From the NCBI RefSeq assembly GCF_013408555.1, contig NZ_JACBZN010000001.1, positions 62,001 through 126,000 on the forward strand: 64,000 nucleotides of DNA, read 5' to 3'. Shown one piece after another: positions 1 to 8,254 of this stretch. The notes below the pieces were generated by a model. It was given only the letters and a program-made list of their open reading frames with translations, was not told the DNA's origin and ran no database searches. This stretch comes from Aeromicrobium tamlense (GTDB taxonomy: Bacteria > Actinomycetota > Actinomycetes > Propionibacteriales > Nocardioidaceae). The first letter of the stretch is position 1. The number at the start of each line of letters is the position of its first letter. A program made the translations under genes and the position numbers.

Positions 1-226
1 GCTCGGGGATGCCCGAGCCCATCGCGGCCGCCTCGGTGGCGGTGACCTCGGCGATCGGGACGGCGGGGCTGGAGACCGGTCCGGCGCTGGTGCGGCCGGT
101 GCGCGAGCTGCCGCCGGCGACGTCGACGGTGCCCCACGCATGGCACTCACCACAGCGGCCGACCCACTTCGCGGTGGTCCAGCCGCACTCGGAGCAGGCG
201 AAGGCGGACGCGGTCTTGGGCGGCAT
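1..226 (-). CDS. radA: DNA repair protein RadA/Sms, N-terminal fragment
   Basis: The first 75 residues of a reverse-strand gene that leaves the window at base 1. They hold the RadA four-cysteine zinc finger: C11, C14, C25 and C28 in the arrangement CSEC-x10-CGEC, followed by HAWGT and the start of the linker before the RecA-like ATPase core, which lies outside the window. RadA is a RecA-related ATPase that helps process recombination intermediates. The ATG at 226 is preceded by TACGCT with a 7-nt gap, the leaderless pattern seen elsewhere in this window, so the start is well supported. Family assignment rests on the zinc finger alone but is distinctive. Confidence 0.88.
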   Translation of the reverse strand, partial: MPPKTASAFACSECGWTTAKWVGRCGECHAWGTVDVAGGSSRTGRTSAGPVSSPAVPIAEVTATEAAAMGSGIPE

Positions 227-233
227 GGAAGAC

Positions 234-239
234 AGCGTA
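234..239 (-). promoter_or_regulatory. -10 box of radA (leaderless)
   Basis: TACGCT on the reverse strand ends 7 nt before the radA ATG, placing the transcription start at or next to the start codon. No convincing -35 box seen. Confidence 0.5.
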
Positions 240-275
240 GGAGGGGCCACCGACAAGCCGGCGACCCCGCGGCGA

Positions 276-914
276 TCAGACCCGGACGATGCCGTTCGGG
301 GTGTCGAACTCGGCGGCGAGGATGCCCGGCGCGCCGTTCGGGGCGACCCAGCGGACCTCGATCTGCTCGAGCGCGCCGACGGCGGGCTCGCCGAGCCAGT
401 CGGCCAGCCGCTCGGGGCTGCCGGCGATCTCCAGGGCCGTCAGCGTGACCTCGGACTCCGCCATCTGCGAGGGGTGCTCGTCCTCGGGGATGTCCCACGA
501 GATGACGAACGGCAGCTGCGGATCGGCGCGCATGCCGTGGACGCCGATCTGCTTCCACGTGAGGTTGAGGCCGTCGGGACGGTGACGGTTGCCCGGCACG
601 GCGTGACGGCCGATGCGGTGCTCCACCGGGGTGATGTCCTCGACCGAGACGCACCAGCCGAGCCAGCCGCCGCCGAGCTCGGAGCGGGCGCGCACGGCCT
701 GGCCGAACGGAGCCTTGTCCGACGCGGGGTGCTCGAGCGCCTCGACGACCTCTAGGTACTGGTGGTTCCTCAGCGGCAGGATCATGTTGTTGGTGCCGAA
801 GCGGGGGTGGATGCCACCCGCCTGGAACACGGCGCCGAACTTCTCGCTCAGCTCGGTCGTGGTCGCGATGAGGCCCGCGGGTCCGACGGCGAACGACAGA
901 TGATCGAGGTGCAT
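276..914 (-). CDS. VOC-superfamily (glyoxalase-like) protein, 212 aa
   Basis: A 212-residue protein that begins HLDHLSFAVG, the typical first strand of a vicinal-oxygen-chelate module, and continues with the FG..F..GG-H-P-R-F-GT-N segment and NHQYLEVVE, which match the long glyoxalase-like (Glyoxalase_3) group. These proteins fold as paired beta-alpha-beta modules that often bind a metal, but this branch has no settled reaction. It reads toward radA with a 49-nt gap, so the two may be co-directional but separate. The substrate cannot be inferred from the sequence. The start ATG at 914 gives a complete first module. Confidence 0.75.
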   Translation of the reverse strand: MHLDHLSFAVGPAGLIATTTELSEKFGAVFQAGGIHPRFGTNNMILPLRNHQYLEVVEALEHPASDKAPFGQAVRARSELGGGWLGWCVSVEDITPVEHRIGRHAVPGNRHRPDGLNLTWKQIGVHGMRADPQLPFVISWDIPEDEHPSQMAESEVTLTALEIAGSPERLADWLGEPAVGALEQIEVRWVAPNGAPGILAAEFDTPNGIVRV

Positions 915-956
915 ACGGCATTGTTGCCCGTCACGTGATCGCCGTCTCAGTCAGGG

Positions 957-1715
957 TCACCTTGGGTCGGCGGGGTGCGGCACCGGGCGACCCGCGGCGA
1001 CGAAGCGCTCACAGTGACCCACCAGCTCGGCGTAGCCGGCCTCGCCCATGAGTGCCGTCAGCTCGGCGCGGCTGCCGAGGTAGACGGGCTCGGGCGCGAC
1101 GTGCGCCTCGGTGTTCGACGAGCAGTACCAGTCGAGATCGGCACCACCCGGGCCCCAGCCCGTGCGGGTGTACTCGCCGATGCTGACCTCGGTGTAGTGC
1201 GAGCCGTCGCCGGGGTCGACCTCGCGGAACTCGCGGCGCAGCGGCAGCTGCCAGCACACGTCGGGCTTCGTGGTGTGCGGCTCGAGCCCCGTGGCGAGGG
1301 CGTGGGCGTGCAGGGCGCAGCCGTAGCCGCCGCGGAAGTCGCGCGAGTTGTGGAAGATGCAGGCGCCGTCCGCGACCCGCGTCTTGAGCTCGCCGTCGGC
1401 GTCGCGCTCGGTCCAGCCCTCGGCGCGGCCGAGGTCGTGCAGCTCCCACTCGGTGGGGTCGAGCTGCTCGACGAACCCGGCGACGCGGGCGTGGTCGTCC
1501 TCGTCGCTGAAGTGCGCGCCCAGGGTGCAGCAGCCCGAGTCGGGCGCGGAGGCGTAGATGCCCGCGCACCCCGCGCCGAAGATGCAGGTCCAGCGCGACG
1601 TGAGCCACGTGAGGTCGCAGCGGAAGACCTCGGTGGCGTCGTCGGGGTTCGCGAACTCCACGAACGAGCGGGGGAATCCCAGGTCGACCTCGGGCACGGA
1701 GTCAGGGTAGGTCAC
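957..1715 (-). CDS. Cysteine-rich, probably metal-binding protein, 252 aa
   Basis: I chose the GTG at 1715, because the longer upstream reading frame has no protein-like character and overlaps the divergent gene. The 252-residue product has a cysteine cluster near the N-terminus (C33, C44, C50, then the pair C62-C63 in SGCCTLG), an ACIFHN motif and a later GYGCALH-x-H segment. This is the pattern of DUF3109/YkgJ-like proteins suspected of binding zinc or iron. The equivalent position in mycobacteria (Rv0495c, beside ppx) carries a protein of similar size. No enzymatic role is known. It is divergent from the acyltransferase-like gene, with only 28 nt between starts. Confidence 0.65.
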   Translation of the reverse strand: MTYPDSVPEVDLGFPRSFVEFANPDDATEVFRCDLTWLTSRWTCIFGAGCAGIYASAPDSGCCTLGAHFSDEDDHARVAGFVEQLDPTEWELHDLGRAEGWTERDADGELKTRVADGACIFHNSRDFRGGYGCALHAHALATGLEPHTTKPDVCWQLPLRREFREVDPGDGSHYTEVSIGEYTRTGWGPGGADLDWYCSSNTEAHVAPEPVYLGSRAELTALMGEAGYAELVGHCERFVAAGRPVPHPADPR

Positions 1716-1729
1716 GTGGACCGGCCACG

Positions 1730-1735
1730 TAGGGT
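1730..1735 (+). promoter_or_regulatory. -10 box for the gene starting at 1744
   Basis: TAGGGT ends 8 nt before the GTG at 1744. It overlaps the alternative TTG at 1735, which argues for the GTG start. Confidence 0.4.
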
Positions 1736-1743
1736 TGACGAAC

Positions 1744-3729
1744 GTGACCGGGGGACGACTCACCACCGCGTGGTGCACGATCGCGGCCGCCGCGGCGGCC
1801 CTCTTCGTGCTCGGCGTGTACTGGCCCGGACGCCTTCCCGGGGCCGACGTCGCGGTCGAGGTCCTCCTGGTCGTGGCCGGCGCGCTGTTCGCCCAGGTCC
1901 TGCTCGTCGAGCGCGACCGTCCCCTCGCCACGGTGATCGGCACCGGCCTGCGGCTCCTCGTGCCGCCCCTGCTCGTGCTCGTCGCCACCGGCCTGGCCGT
2001 GCAGCGCTGGATGGACGTCCGTGACTGGGCGCCACTCCTGCACGACGTCCGCGACGCCGCGCTCGCACTCACCAACGTGCGCACCGTCGCCGCCGACTCG
2101 CCCGTGGCCACCTTCTGGCTCGTCTCGCTGCTCGTGCAGTCCGCCGTCGTCGTGCTGGTCCTGCGCCTCGTCGCCGACCGGCTCGCCAGCGGGCTGAGCC
2201 TCATCGTCCTGGTCCTGTCCGCCGCCTCCTTCGTCTGGTGGGCGTTCGACCCGGCGCTGCACCTCGGCGCCCGGTTCTGGCCCGTGGGCCTCGGCGTCCT
2301 CGTGGCGCTCGCCCTGTCGCGGGCGGGCGACGCGGCGCTCGGGGGCCCGATGGCGCTCATCGCGTGGGGCACGGGGCTCGGCGTCGGAGCGGTCGCCGTG
2401 CTCGCGTCCGGAGACCTCCTGCTGACCGTGGTCGGCGCCATGGCCGGCGTCCTCCTGGCCGCGTCGGGACCCGCTCACGGTTCGCCCGCCACGTGGCTCG
2501 GCCCGCGGCTGTCCGGCTGGCTCGCCGCGATCGCCTGGGCCGGTCTCTGCTGGGCCGGCCCCGCCCTGCGATTCGCCCCCGAGATCGCCGGCCGTGAGAT
2601 CGGATTGCGCGACCGGGCGGAGCTCCTCCTGCTCGTCGGCCTGGCCGCGGTCGTCACGGTGGCGCTCGTCGCGGGCCTGCGCGCACTCGTCGACCACGGT
2701 GGCCTGTGGGTCACGGTCGCCGCCGCCGCGGTGCTGGCGGCGTTCCTCGTCACGGTGCCCGGGACGGACCGGGTCGAGGCCATCGAGAGCGACGTCTCGC
2801 GGGTCGAGGCGCTCATGACCGCCGACGAGCCGGACTGCTTCGGCGCGATGACGATGGCGGCCCTGACCGACGGGGAGTCGTGCGCGAACCCTGACCTGGA
2901 CGGCGTGATCCGGCCCGACGTCAGCCGCGCCGGTCGGGACTTCGTGGCCTACCTCGAGTGCTGGTCCGATCCGGGCGACGCCAACCTCAACATCTGCGAC
3001 CTGGCCCCCGGCGCGAAGCTGGCCGAGGACGCCCCGAAGATCCTCGTGCTGGGCGACTCGCACGCCCGCGTGCTGTTCGGCGCCTTCCGACGTCTCGCGG
3101 AGCAGGGCGTCGTCTCGGTGGACGCCGCGGCGAAGGCCAGCTGTGGCTGGAGCACCCTGCCGGTCGTCGACCGCAAGGACACCCAGCGTGGTCCGCTGTG
3201 CGACGAGTGGCGCGGCAAGCTCGCCGACTGGCTGGACGAGCACGCGACCGATTACGACGTCGTCGTGACCACCTCGTACAACGGCCGCATGAAGGGCCCG
3301 AAGGGCCGCCAGGTGGCCAGCCACGTCGAGGCGTGGGAGCCCGTCACGCGCGCCGGCGTGCCGATCGTGGCGCTGCGCGACAACCCGCGGATGCCGGACG
3401 ACACCGTCGACTGCCTCGCCGCCCTCGGCTCCACGGACTGGTCGCAGTGCGACGTCCCGCTCGACGACGTCGTGCCCGAGTTCGACCCGTTCGGCCCCGC
3501 GGCCGAGCAGGTCGACGGCGCCCACTTCGTCGACACCGAGCCGCTGTTCTGCCACGACGACGTGTGCCCCGCGGTGATCGGCGGGGTCAACGTCTACCGC
3601 GACTACAACCACGTCTCGGCGTCCTACGCGGCCACGCTCGCGCCCGTGCTCTACCGCGAGATCGCGCGCACCGGAGTGTTCGAGCCGCCGCGCTCGCCTG
3701 CGCAGCCCGCCGCAGCGATGTCACACTGA
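1744..3729 (+). CDS. Degenerate acyltransferase-3 membrane domain fused to SGNH hydrolase domain
   Basis: A 661-residue protein with many hydrophobic segments over about residues 12-330, then an extracytoplasmic SGNH esterase-like domain. In the SGNH part the GDSH motif is at residues 437-440 and the terminal D-x-x-H at 620-623 (D620, H623), so the triad looks intact. The membrane half aligns with the protein at 21476-23521 through the shared WPGRL segment. However, the R-x10-H motif of the acyltransferase-3 family is absent: A14 and V25 stand where the paralogue has R9 and H20. Intact relatives (OafA type) O-acetylate surface glycans. This one may only translocate, bind or hydrolyse. A TTG at 1735 is an alternative start. 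Confidence 0.7.
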   Translation: MTGGRLTTAWCTIAAAAAALFVLGVYWPGRLPGADVAVEVLLVVAGALFAQVLLVERDRPLATVIGTGLRLLVPPLLVLVATGLAVQRWMDVRDWAPLLHDVRDAALALTNVRTVAADSPVATFWLVSLLVQSAVVVLVLRLVADRLASGLSLIVLVLSAASFVWWAFDPALHLGARFWPVGLGVLVALALSRAGDAALGGPMALIAWGTGLGVGAVAVLASGDLLLTVVGAMAGVLLAASGPAHGSPATWLGPRLSGWLAAIAWAGLCWAGPALRFAPEIAGREIGLRDRAELLLLVGLAAVVTVALVAGLRALVDHGGLWVTVAAAAVLAAFLVTVPGTDRVEAIESDVSRVEALMTADEPDCFGAMTMAALTDGESCANPDLDGVIRPDVSRAGRDFVAYLECWSDPGDANLNICDLAPGAKLAEDAPKILVLGDSHARVLFGAFRRLAEQGVVSVDAAAKASCGWSTLPVVDRKDTQRGPLCDEWRGKLADWLDEHATDYDVVVTTSYNGRMKGPKGRQVASHVEAWEPVTRAGVPIVALRDNPRMPDDTVDCLAALGSTDWSQCDVPLDDVVPEFDPFGPAAEQVDGAHFVDTEPLFCHDDVCPAVIGGVNVYRDYNHVSASYAATLAPVLYREIARTGVFEPPRSPAQPAAAMSH

Positions 3730-3734
3730 GGCCC

Positions 3735-4646
3735 ATGCGCATCGGCGTCCTCGACATCGGTTCCAACACCGGGCACCTGCTCATCGTCGACGCGTTCCGT
3801 GGCGGACCGCCGATCCCGGCCCACTCGTTCAGCGAGCCACTGCGCCTCGCCGAGAACCTCGACGCCGGCGGCCATCTCACGGCAGAAGGCACCGACCGAC
3901 TCGTGAAGTACGTGACCGAGGCCGCCTCGCAGGCCGAGGACAAGGGCGCCGAGCGCGTGCTGGCGTTCGCGACCTCCGCCGTGCGCGACGCGGGCAACGC
4001 CGACGAGGTGATCGCGCGGGTCGCCGAGGCCAGTGGGACGCAGCTGCAGATCCTGCCCGGCGAGGACGAGGCGCGGCTGACCTTCCTGGCGGTGCGCCGC
4101 TGGTTCGGCTGGTCGTCGGGCCGCCTCGGCGTGTTCGACATCGGCGGCGGCTCGCTCGAGCTGGCCGTCGGTGCCGACGAGGAGCCCGAGACCGCCACGT
4201 CGCTGCCGCTGGGCGCCGGCCGGCTCACCCGCGAGTGGCTCGACCGCGGGATGGACCACGACGACCTGCGCCGCGAGGTGCGCCGGGAGATCGGCGCCGT
4301 CGCCGGCCCGCTGCTGCGCGGCGGTCCCTTCGACCGCGCCGTGGCCACCAGCAAGACCTTCCGCTCGCTGGCGCGCATGTGCGGCGCCGCGCCGTCGGGG
4401 GAGGGGCCCTACGTCCGGCGCACGCTCAAGCACCGCGATCTCGTGAGCCTGGGCCAGGAGCTGCGGGTCGCCACCGATGAGCAGATCGCCGCGATGCCGG
4501 GCGTCTCGGCGATGCGCGCGCACCAGATGCGCGCGGGTGCCGTGGTCGCCGAGGCCACCATGGAGCTGTTCGGCGTCGACGAGCTCCAGATCTGCCCGTG
4601 GGCCCTGCGCGAGGGCGTGCTGATCGAGTACCTGGACCACCTGTGA
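3735..4646 (+). CDS. ppx: Exopolyphosphatase / pppGpp phosphohydrolase family protein (Ppx1-like)
   Basis: 303 residues of the ASKHA-fold Ppx/GppA family. The first phosphate loop is [10 protein letters not shown] (residues 7-16), the catalytic acidic segment is [12 protein letters not shown], and the second phosphate loop is [10 protein letters not shown]. It has only the two-domain core, the length of the short mycobacterial Ppx1, and lacks the C-terminal HD-like extension of E. coli Ppx. The expected reaction is release of phosphate from the end of polyphosphate chains, which would affect stringent-response phosphate metabolism. The start ATG follows the preceding stop by 5 nt, and CACACT sits 7 nt upstream, so it could be read through or have its own start. 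Confidence 0.85.
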   Translation: MRIGVLDIGSNTGHLLIVDAFRGGPPIPAHSFSEPLRLAENLDAGGHLTAEGTDRLVKYVTEAASQAEDKGAERVLAFATSAVRDAGNADEVIARVAEASGTQLQILPGEDEARLTFLAVRRWFGWSSGRLGVFDIGGGSLELAVGADEEPETATSLPLGAGRLTREWLDRGMDHDDLRREVRREIGAVAGPLLRGGPFDRAVATSKTFRSLARMCGAAPSGEGPYVRRTLKHRDLVSLGQELRVATDEQIAAMPGVSAMRAHQMRAGAVVAEATMELFGVDELQICPWALREGVLIEYLDHL

Positions 4647-4658
4647 CCAGTGCCGCCC

Positions 4659-4664
4659 TAGTCT
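4659..4664 (+). promoter_or_regulatory. -10 box for the gene at 4672 (leaderless)
   Basis: TAGTCT ends 7 nt before the GTG start at 4672. Confidence 0.45.
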
Positions 4665-4671
4665 GGAAGGC

Positions 4672-5460
4672 GTGAGTGTGAGCCAGCCGAGGGTCTCGCT
4701 GTCGACGTCGTCGGTCTATCCCGACGGCACGGCGGCGGGCTTCGCGACCGCGGCGCGCCTGGGCTACGACGGTGTCGAGGTCATGGTGGGCCTCGACGAG
4801 GTCAGTGCCGACACCACCGCGATCAAGGCGCTGGCCCAGGCGCACGACATCCCGGTCGTCTCGATCCACGCGCCGTGCCTGCTGGTGACGCAGCGCGTGT
4901 GGGGCACCGACCCGTGGGGCAAGATCCACCGCAGCGCCGAGATGGCGCTCGACGTGGGCGCCGACACCGTGGTGGTGCATCCGCCGTTCCGGTGGCAGCG
5001 CGAGTACGCGCGCGGCTTCGTCGAGGGCATCGCCCGGCTCGAGGACGAGTACGACGTGGCCTTCGCCGTGGAGAACATGTATCCGTGGCGCTCGGGCAAG
5101 CGTGAGTTCCAGGCCTACGCGCCCGGCTGGGACCCGGTGCCGTTCGAGTACGAGAACGTCACGGTGGACTTCTCGCACAGCGCCACCTCGCGGATCGACT
5201 CGATGCAGCTGATCGACGACCTCGGCGACCGGCTGCGGCACATCCACCTCGCCGACGGGTCGGGCTCGATCAAGGACGAGCACCTCATCCCGGGCCGCGG
5301 CACGCAGGGCTGCGACCGCCTGCTGGGCCACCTCGCCGACCGCGGCTTCACGGGCCACGTCGTGGTGGAGGTCAACACCCGCAAGGCGGACGACCGCGAT
5401 GCGGACCTGCTGGAGGCACTGGCGTACGCACGCCTGCACCTCGCGCCGACGCCGGTCTGA
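4672..5460 (+). CDS. Sugar phosphate isomerase/epimerase family TIM-barrel protein, 262 aa
   Basis: A xylose-isomerase-like / AP-endonuclease-2 TIM barrel. Recognisable barrel signatures are GYDGVEVM, the metal-ligand-bearing strands ending VSIHAPC, VVVHPP and FAVENMYP, then TVDFSHS, HIHLADG and the closing VVVEVNT. The clustered His, Glu and Asp residues fit a divalent-metal site. The reaction and substrate are not predictable. The same family lies next to ppx in mycobacteria (Rv0498), so the pair is conserved across the order. GTG 4672 is chosen because a TANNNT box precedes it at the leaderless distance. Confidence 0.75.
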   Translation: MSVSQPRVSLSTSSVYPDGTAAGFATAARLGYDGVEVMVGLDEVSADTTAIKALAQAHDIPVVSIHAPCLLVTQRVWGTDPWGKIHRSAEMALDVGADTVVVHPPFRWQREYARGFVEGIARLEDEYDVAFAVENMYPWRSGKREFQAYAPGWDPVPFEYENVTVDFSHSATSRIDSMQLIDDLGDRLRHIHLADGSGSIKDEHLIPGRGTQGCDRLLGHLADRGFTGHVVVEVNTRKADDRDADLLEALAYARLHLAPTPV

Positions 5461-5466
5461 GCCGGC

Positions 5467-5814
5467 TCAGGACCGCTGCGCGACGCAGAACTCGTTACCG
5501 GCGGGATCGGTCAGCGTGACCCACCGGAAGCTCGCGTCGCCGCGCTCGGCCACGAGCCCCGCGCCGGCCTCGCGCAGCCGCGCGACCTCGGCATCGAGGT
5601 CGTCCGCGAGCACGTCGAGGTGCAGCCGGTTCTTGCCCGGCGTGGGGTCCTCGACCTTCTGGAACGCCAGCGTGGGGCTGTCGGGGACCGAGACGATGAC
5701 GTACCAGCCGTCGTTCTCCTCGGTGATGGTGCCGCCGGTCTGCTCGGCCCACCAGGTGGCCAACGCCAGGGCGTCGGTCGTGTCGCACGTGATCATCGCG
5801 GGTGTGACAGTCAT
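5467..5814 (-). CDS. VOC-family protein (glyoxalase/bleomycin-resistance fold), 115 aa
   Basis: A single-module vicinal-oxygen-chelate protein of 115 residues, ending with RWVTLTDPAGNEFCV, the usual closing strand of this fold. The HLDV and late EFC positions suit metal ligands. Such one-module proteins dimerise to form the active site. The start overlaps the stop of the upstream transporter by 4 nt (ATGA), so the two form a tightly coupled transcript. It might detoxify or chemically alter a compound moved by the transporter. That link is inference from gene order only. Confidence 0.8.
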   Translation of the reverse strand: MTVTPAMITCDTTDALALATWWAEQTGGTITEENDGWYVIVSVPDSPTLAFQKVEDPTPGKNRLHLDVLADDLDAEVARLREAGAGLVAERGDASFRWVTLTDPAGNEFCVAQRS

Positions 5815-6761
5815 GGCTGCACGCTACGACCGTGCCCCGACAGTCTGGTGGCGACGATCGAGCCGACCACGAGCTGGAGCTGGTGGTAGACCATCAGCGG
5901 CAGGATCATGAGCGGGAACGTGGTGGCCGAGAACAGCACGCTGGCCATCGGCAGGCCCGCGGCGAGCGACTTGTTCGTGCCGCAGAAGTAGATCGCCACC
6001 TGCGCCCCGCGGCCGAACCGGCGCCCCGCCAGCCAGCACACGAGCGACGAGACGGCGAGCAGGCCCGCGCAGACCCCGGCGACGACGGCGCCGTCGCCCC
6101 AGTCCAGGACGTCCCACACGTCGGCGTTCGTGCCGCGGCTGAAGCCGGCGTAGACCACCAGCAGCACGGTGGACCGGTCGAAGCGGCGCAGTCCCACGTC
6201 GTGCCGCACGAGCCACGGTCGCAGCCAGCGCCGCGCCACCTGGCCCGCGAGGAACGGCAGCAGGAGCAGGCCGACGATGCGCAGGATCGCCTCCGCGTCC
6301 ACCGTGACGTCGCCACCGAGGAGCAGGGCCACCAGCAGGGGCGTGAGGAACACGCCGAGCAGGCTGGAGGTCGAGGCCGCGACGACGGCGATCGCGCGGT
6401 CGCCGCCGGCGATCGACGTGAACGCCACCGACGACTGGACGGTCGAGGGGACCAGGCACAGGAACACGAGCGCGGTCAGCAGCTGCTGCGAGATCACCGA
6501 GGGCGCCAGCGGCGACAGCGCCAGGCCCAGCAGCGGGAAGACGACGAACGTGACCGCGACGATCAGGACGTGGACCCGCCACGCGGTCAACCCGTGCACG
6601 ACCTCGGCCGTCGACAGCCGCGCGCCGTAGAGGAAGAACAGCGCGACGATGCCGACCTGCACGAGCACGTTGACGACCTCGAGCACCTCGCCCTGCGCCG
6701 GCAGCACGATCCCGAGGCCGGCCAGGCCGAGGATCATCACGACGAAGGGGTCGATGCGCAC
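5811..6761 (-). CDS. SBF-like (bile acid:sodium symporter-type) membrane transporter, 316 aa
   Basis: A ten-helix membrane protein of the SBF-like branch related to E. coli YfeH and yeast Rch1. Typical features are the N-terminal RIDPFVVMI helix, the LVPSTVQSSVAFTS segment and the late FCGTNKSLAAGLPMA crossover region. Despite the family name these bacterial members are not established bile acid carriers, and the substrate is unknown. GTG 6761 is chosen because TATCGT lies exactly 6 nt upstream. A longer frame extends back through an unrelated region and is not credible. It forms a two-gene operon with the VOC protein and is divergent from the LOG gene. Confidence 0.8.
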   Translation of the reverse strand: MRIDPFVVMILGLAGLGIVLPAQGEVLEVVNVLVQVGIVALFFLYGARLSTAEVVHGLTAWRVHVLIVAVTFVVFPLLGLALSPLAPSVISQQLLTALVFLCLVPSTVQSSVAFTSIAGGDRAIAVVAASTSSLLGVFLTPLLVALLLGGDVTVDAEAILRIVGLLLLPFLAGQVARRWLRPWLVRHDVGLRRFDRSTVLLVVYAGFSRGTNADVWDVLDWGDGAVVAGVCAGLLAVSSLVCWLAGRRFGRGAQVAIYFCGTNKSLAAGLPMASVLFSATTFPLMILPLMVYHQLQLVVGSIVATRLSGHGRSVQP

Positions 6762-6767
6762 CGGGCC

Positions 6768-6773
6768 ACGATA
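6768..6773 (-). promoter_or_regulatory. -10 box of the SBF-like transporter gene (leaderless)
   Basis: TATCGT on the reverse strand ends 6 nt before the GTG at 6761. Confidence 0.45.
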
Positions 6774-6830
6774 GGCGCAGGCGGCGCGCCGTCGTCGCGC
6801 GGTTGCCGGGCCGTCGCCGGGCGTTCGCCC

Positions 6831-6836
6831 CAGACT
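6831..6836 (+). promoter_or_regulatory. Weak -10 box for the LOG gene
   Basis: CAGACT ends 6 nt before GTG 6843. It is one mismatch from TANNNT, but the spacing fits the other leaderless starts. Confidence 0.3.
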
Positions 6837-6842
6837 GGCACC

Positions 6843-7409
6843 GTGAGTGCCATGAGCGAGACCAGCATCGACGCCGTCTGCGTGTTCTGCGGCGCCCGCG
6901 ACGGGGCCCGGCCCGAGTACCTCCGGGCCGCCGAGCAGATCGGCACCGCCCTGGCCCGCGCGGGCGTGGACCTGGTGTTCGGCGGCGGCGGCATCGGCAT
7001 CATGGGCGCGGCCTCCCGCGCCGCCCGCGAGCACGGCGGCCGCGTCGTCGGGGTCATCCCGCAGTCGCTGCTGGAGCGCGAGGGCGGCCGTACCGAGGAC
7101 CCGGACATGCACGTCGTGGAGACGATGCACGAGCGCAAGGCCCTCATGCACGAGCTCTCCGACGCGTTCGTCGTCCTGCCCGGCGGGCTCGGAACCTACG
7201 AGGAGTTCTTCGAGATCCTCACGTGGCGCCAGCTCGGCTTCCACGACAAGCCGATCGTCGTGGTCGACACCGAGGGCTACTACGGCCCGCTGCGCGAGAT
7301 CGTGTCGCACGGCGCGGCCGAGGGCTTCATCGGTCCGCGCGACGAGGAGCTGTTCACGATCGTGCAGTCCGTGGACGAGGCCCTCGCGGTCCTCGGCATC
7401 GACGCCTGA
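6843..7409 (+). CDS. LOG family protein (cytokinin riboside 5'-monophosphate phosphoribohydrolase type)
   Basis: 188 residues with a Rossmann-like fold and both LOG family hallmarks: GGGGIGIMGA and the catalytic PGGLGTYEEFFE. Plant and mycobacterial LOG enzymes hydrolyse nucleoside 5'-monophosphates at the N-glycosidic bond, releasing an adenine-type base and ribose 5-phosphate. In bacteria the cytokinin role may be secondary to nucleotide turnover. An internal ATG at 6852 would remove three residues. GTG 6843 is preferred because a -10-like hexamer sits 6 nt upstream. Length and motifs are normal for the family. Confidence 0.88.
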   Translation: MSAMSETSIDAVCVFCGARDGARPEYLRAAEQIGTALARAGVDLVFGGGGIGIMGAASRAAREHGGRVVGVIPQSLLEREGGRTEDPDMHVVETMHERKALMHELSDAFVVLPGGLGTYEEFFEILTWRQLGFHDKPIVVVDTEGYYGPLREIVSHGAAEGFIGPRDEELFTIVQSVDEALAVLGIDA

Positions 7410-7454
7410 GAGACGCCCGTCACGCCCGCTGGCCGGGCCGGGCCCACCGCCAAC

Positions 7455-7460
7455 TACCCT
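7455..7460 (+). promoter_or_regulatory. -10 box of proC (leaderless)
   Basis: TACCCT ends 7 nt before the proC ATG at 7468. Confidence 0.45.
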
Positions 7461-7467
7461 CGGTCCC

Positions 7468-8250
7468 ATGAGGATCGCGGTCATCGGTGGCGGTGTCATG
7501 GGAGGCACGCTGGCCGAGGCGATGGCCCGCGCGGGCCGGGACGACATCGTCGTCGTGGAGCGCAGCGCCGAGCGTCGTGCCGAGCTGGAGGCCCGGGGCC
7601 ACGAGACGTCGGACGACGTCGCCGCGGTCGCCGGGGCCGAGATGATCCTGCTGGTCGTGAAGCCGCAGGACGTGGCCTCGGTCCTGCCCGAGATCTCGGC
7701 GGTGGCCGGGGACGGCGCCACCGTGGTCTCGCTGGCCGCCGGAGTCCGCACCGCCACGATCGAGGCCGCGCTGCCCGAGGGCGTCGCCGTGGTCCGTGCG
7801 ATGCCGAACACGCCCGCCGTCATCGGCCGCGGCATGTTCGGCGTCTCGCCCGGCAGCCGCGTCCCCGTCGAGAGGCTCGACGCGGTCGTCGACCTCCTCC
7901 GCTCCGGCGGCGAGGTCGTCGTGGTGGACGAGTCGCACCAGGACGCCGTCACGGCCGTCTCGGGCTCCGGCCCGGCCTACCTGTTCCACCTCGCCGAGCA
8001 CATGATCGCCGCGGGCATCGAGGGCGGCCTCGACCCCGAGGCGGCGCGCGCGCTGACCGTGCAGACCCTCGTCGGGGCCTCCGAGCTGCTGGCCGGCTCG
8101 GACGAGTCGCCCGAGGAGCTGCGCCGCCGCGTCACCTCCCCGAACGGCACCACCCACGCGGCGATCACCACGTTCGACCAGCACGGCGTCGGCGAGGGGA
8201 TCCGCGCTGGCGTTCTGGCCGCGATCGCCCGCTCCGCGGAACTAGGCTGA
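7468..8250 (+). CDS. proC: Pyrroline-5-carboxylate reductase
   Basis: 260 residues and a full-length match to ProC, which reduces 1-pyrroline-5-carboxylate to proline with NAD(P)H in the cytoplasm. The Rossmann dinucleotide loop is IGGGVMGGTLAEA at the N-terminus. VRAMPNTPA and the AVSGSGPAYLFHLAEHM helix that forms the dimer active site are present, as is the terminal SPNGTT segment. Its own -10 box suggests a monocistronic or first-gene transcript. The gene occupies the same place as Rv0500 in mycobacteria, upstream of the small HTH gene. Here acuC is inserted between them. Confidence 0.94.
   Translation: MRIAVIGGGVMGGTLAEAMARAGRDDIVVVERSAERRAELEARGHETSDDVAAVAGAEMILLVVKPQDVASVLPEISAVAGDGATVVSLAAGVRTATIEAALPEGVAVVRAMPNTPAVIGRGMFGVSPGSRVPVERLDAVVDLLRSGGEVVVVDESHQDAVTAVSGSGPAYLFHLAEHMIAAGIEGGLDPEAARALTVQTLVGASELLAGSDESPEELRRRVTSPNGTTHAAITTFDQHGVGEGIRAGVLAAIARSAELG
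8243..8248 (+). promoter_or_regulatory. -10 box of acuC, inside the last codons of proC
   Basis: TAGGCT overlaps the final proC codons and ends 6 nt before the acuC ATG at 8255. Confidence 0.4.
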
Positions 8251-8254
8251 CGAC

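Noticed and set aside
1702..3612. Reverse-strand open frame of 636 codons
   Set aside because: Opposite the acyltransferase-like gene; composition is that of an antisense frame, and it overlaps two better-supported genes.
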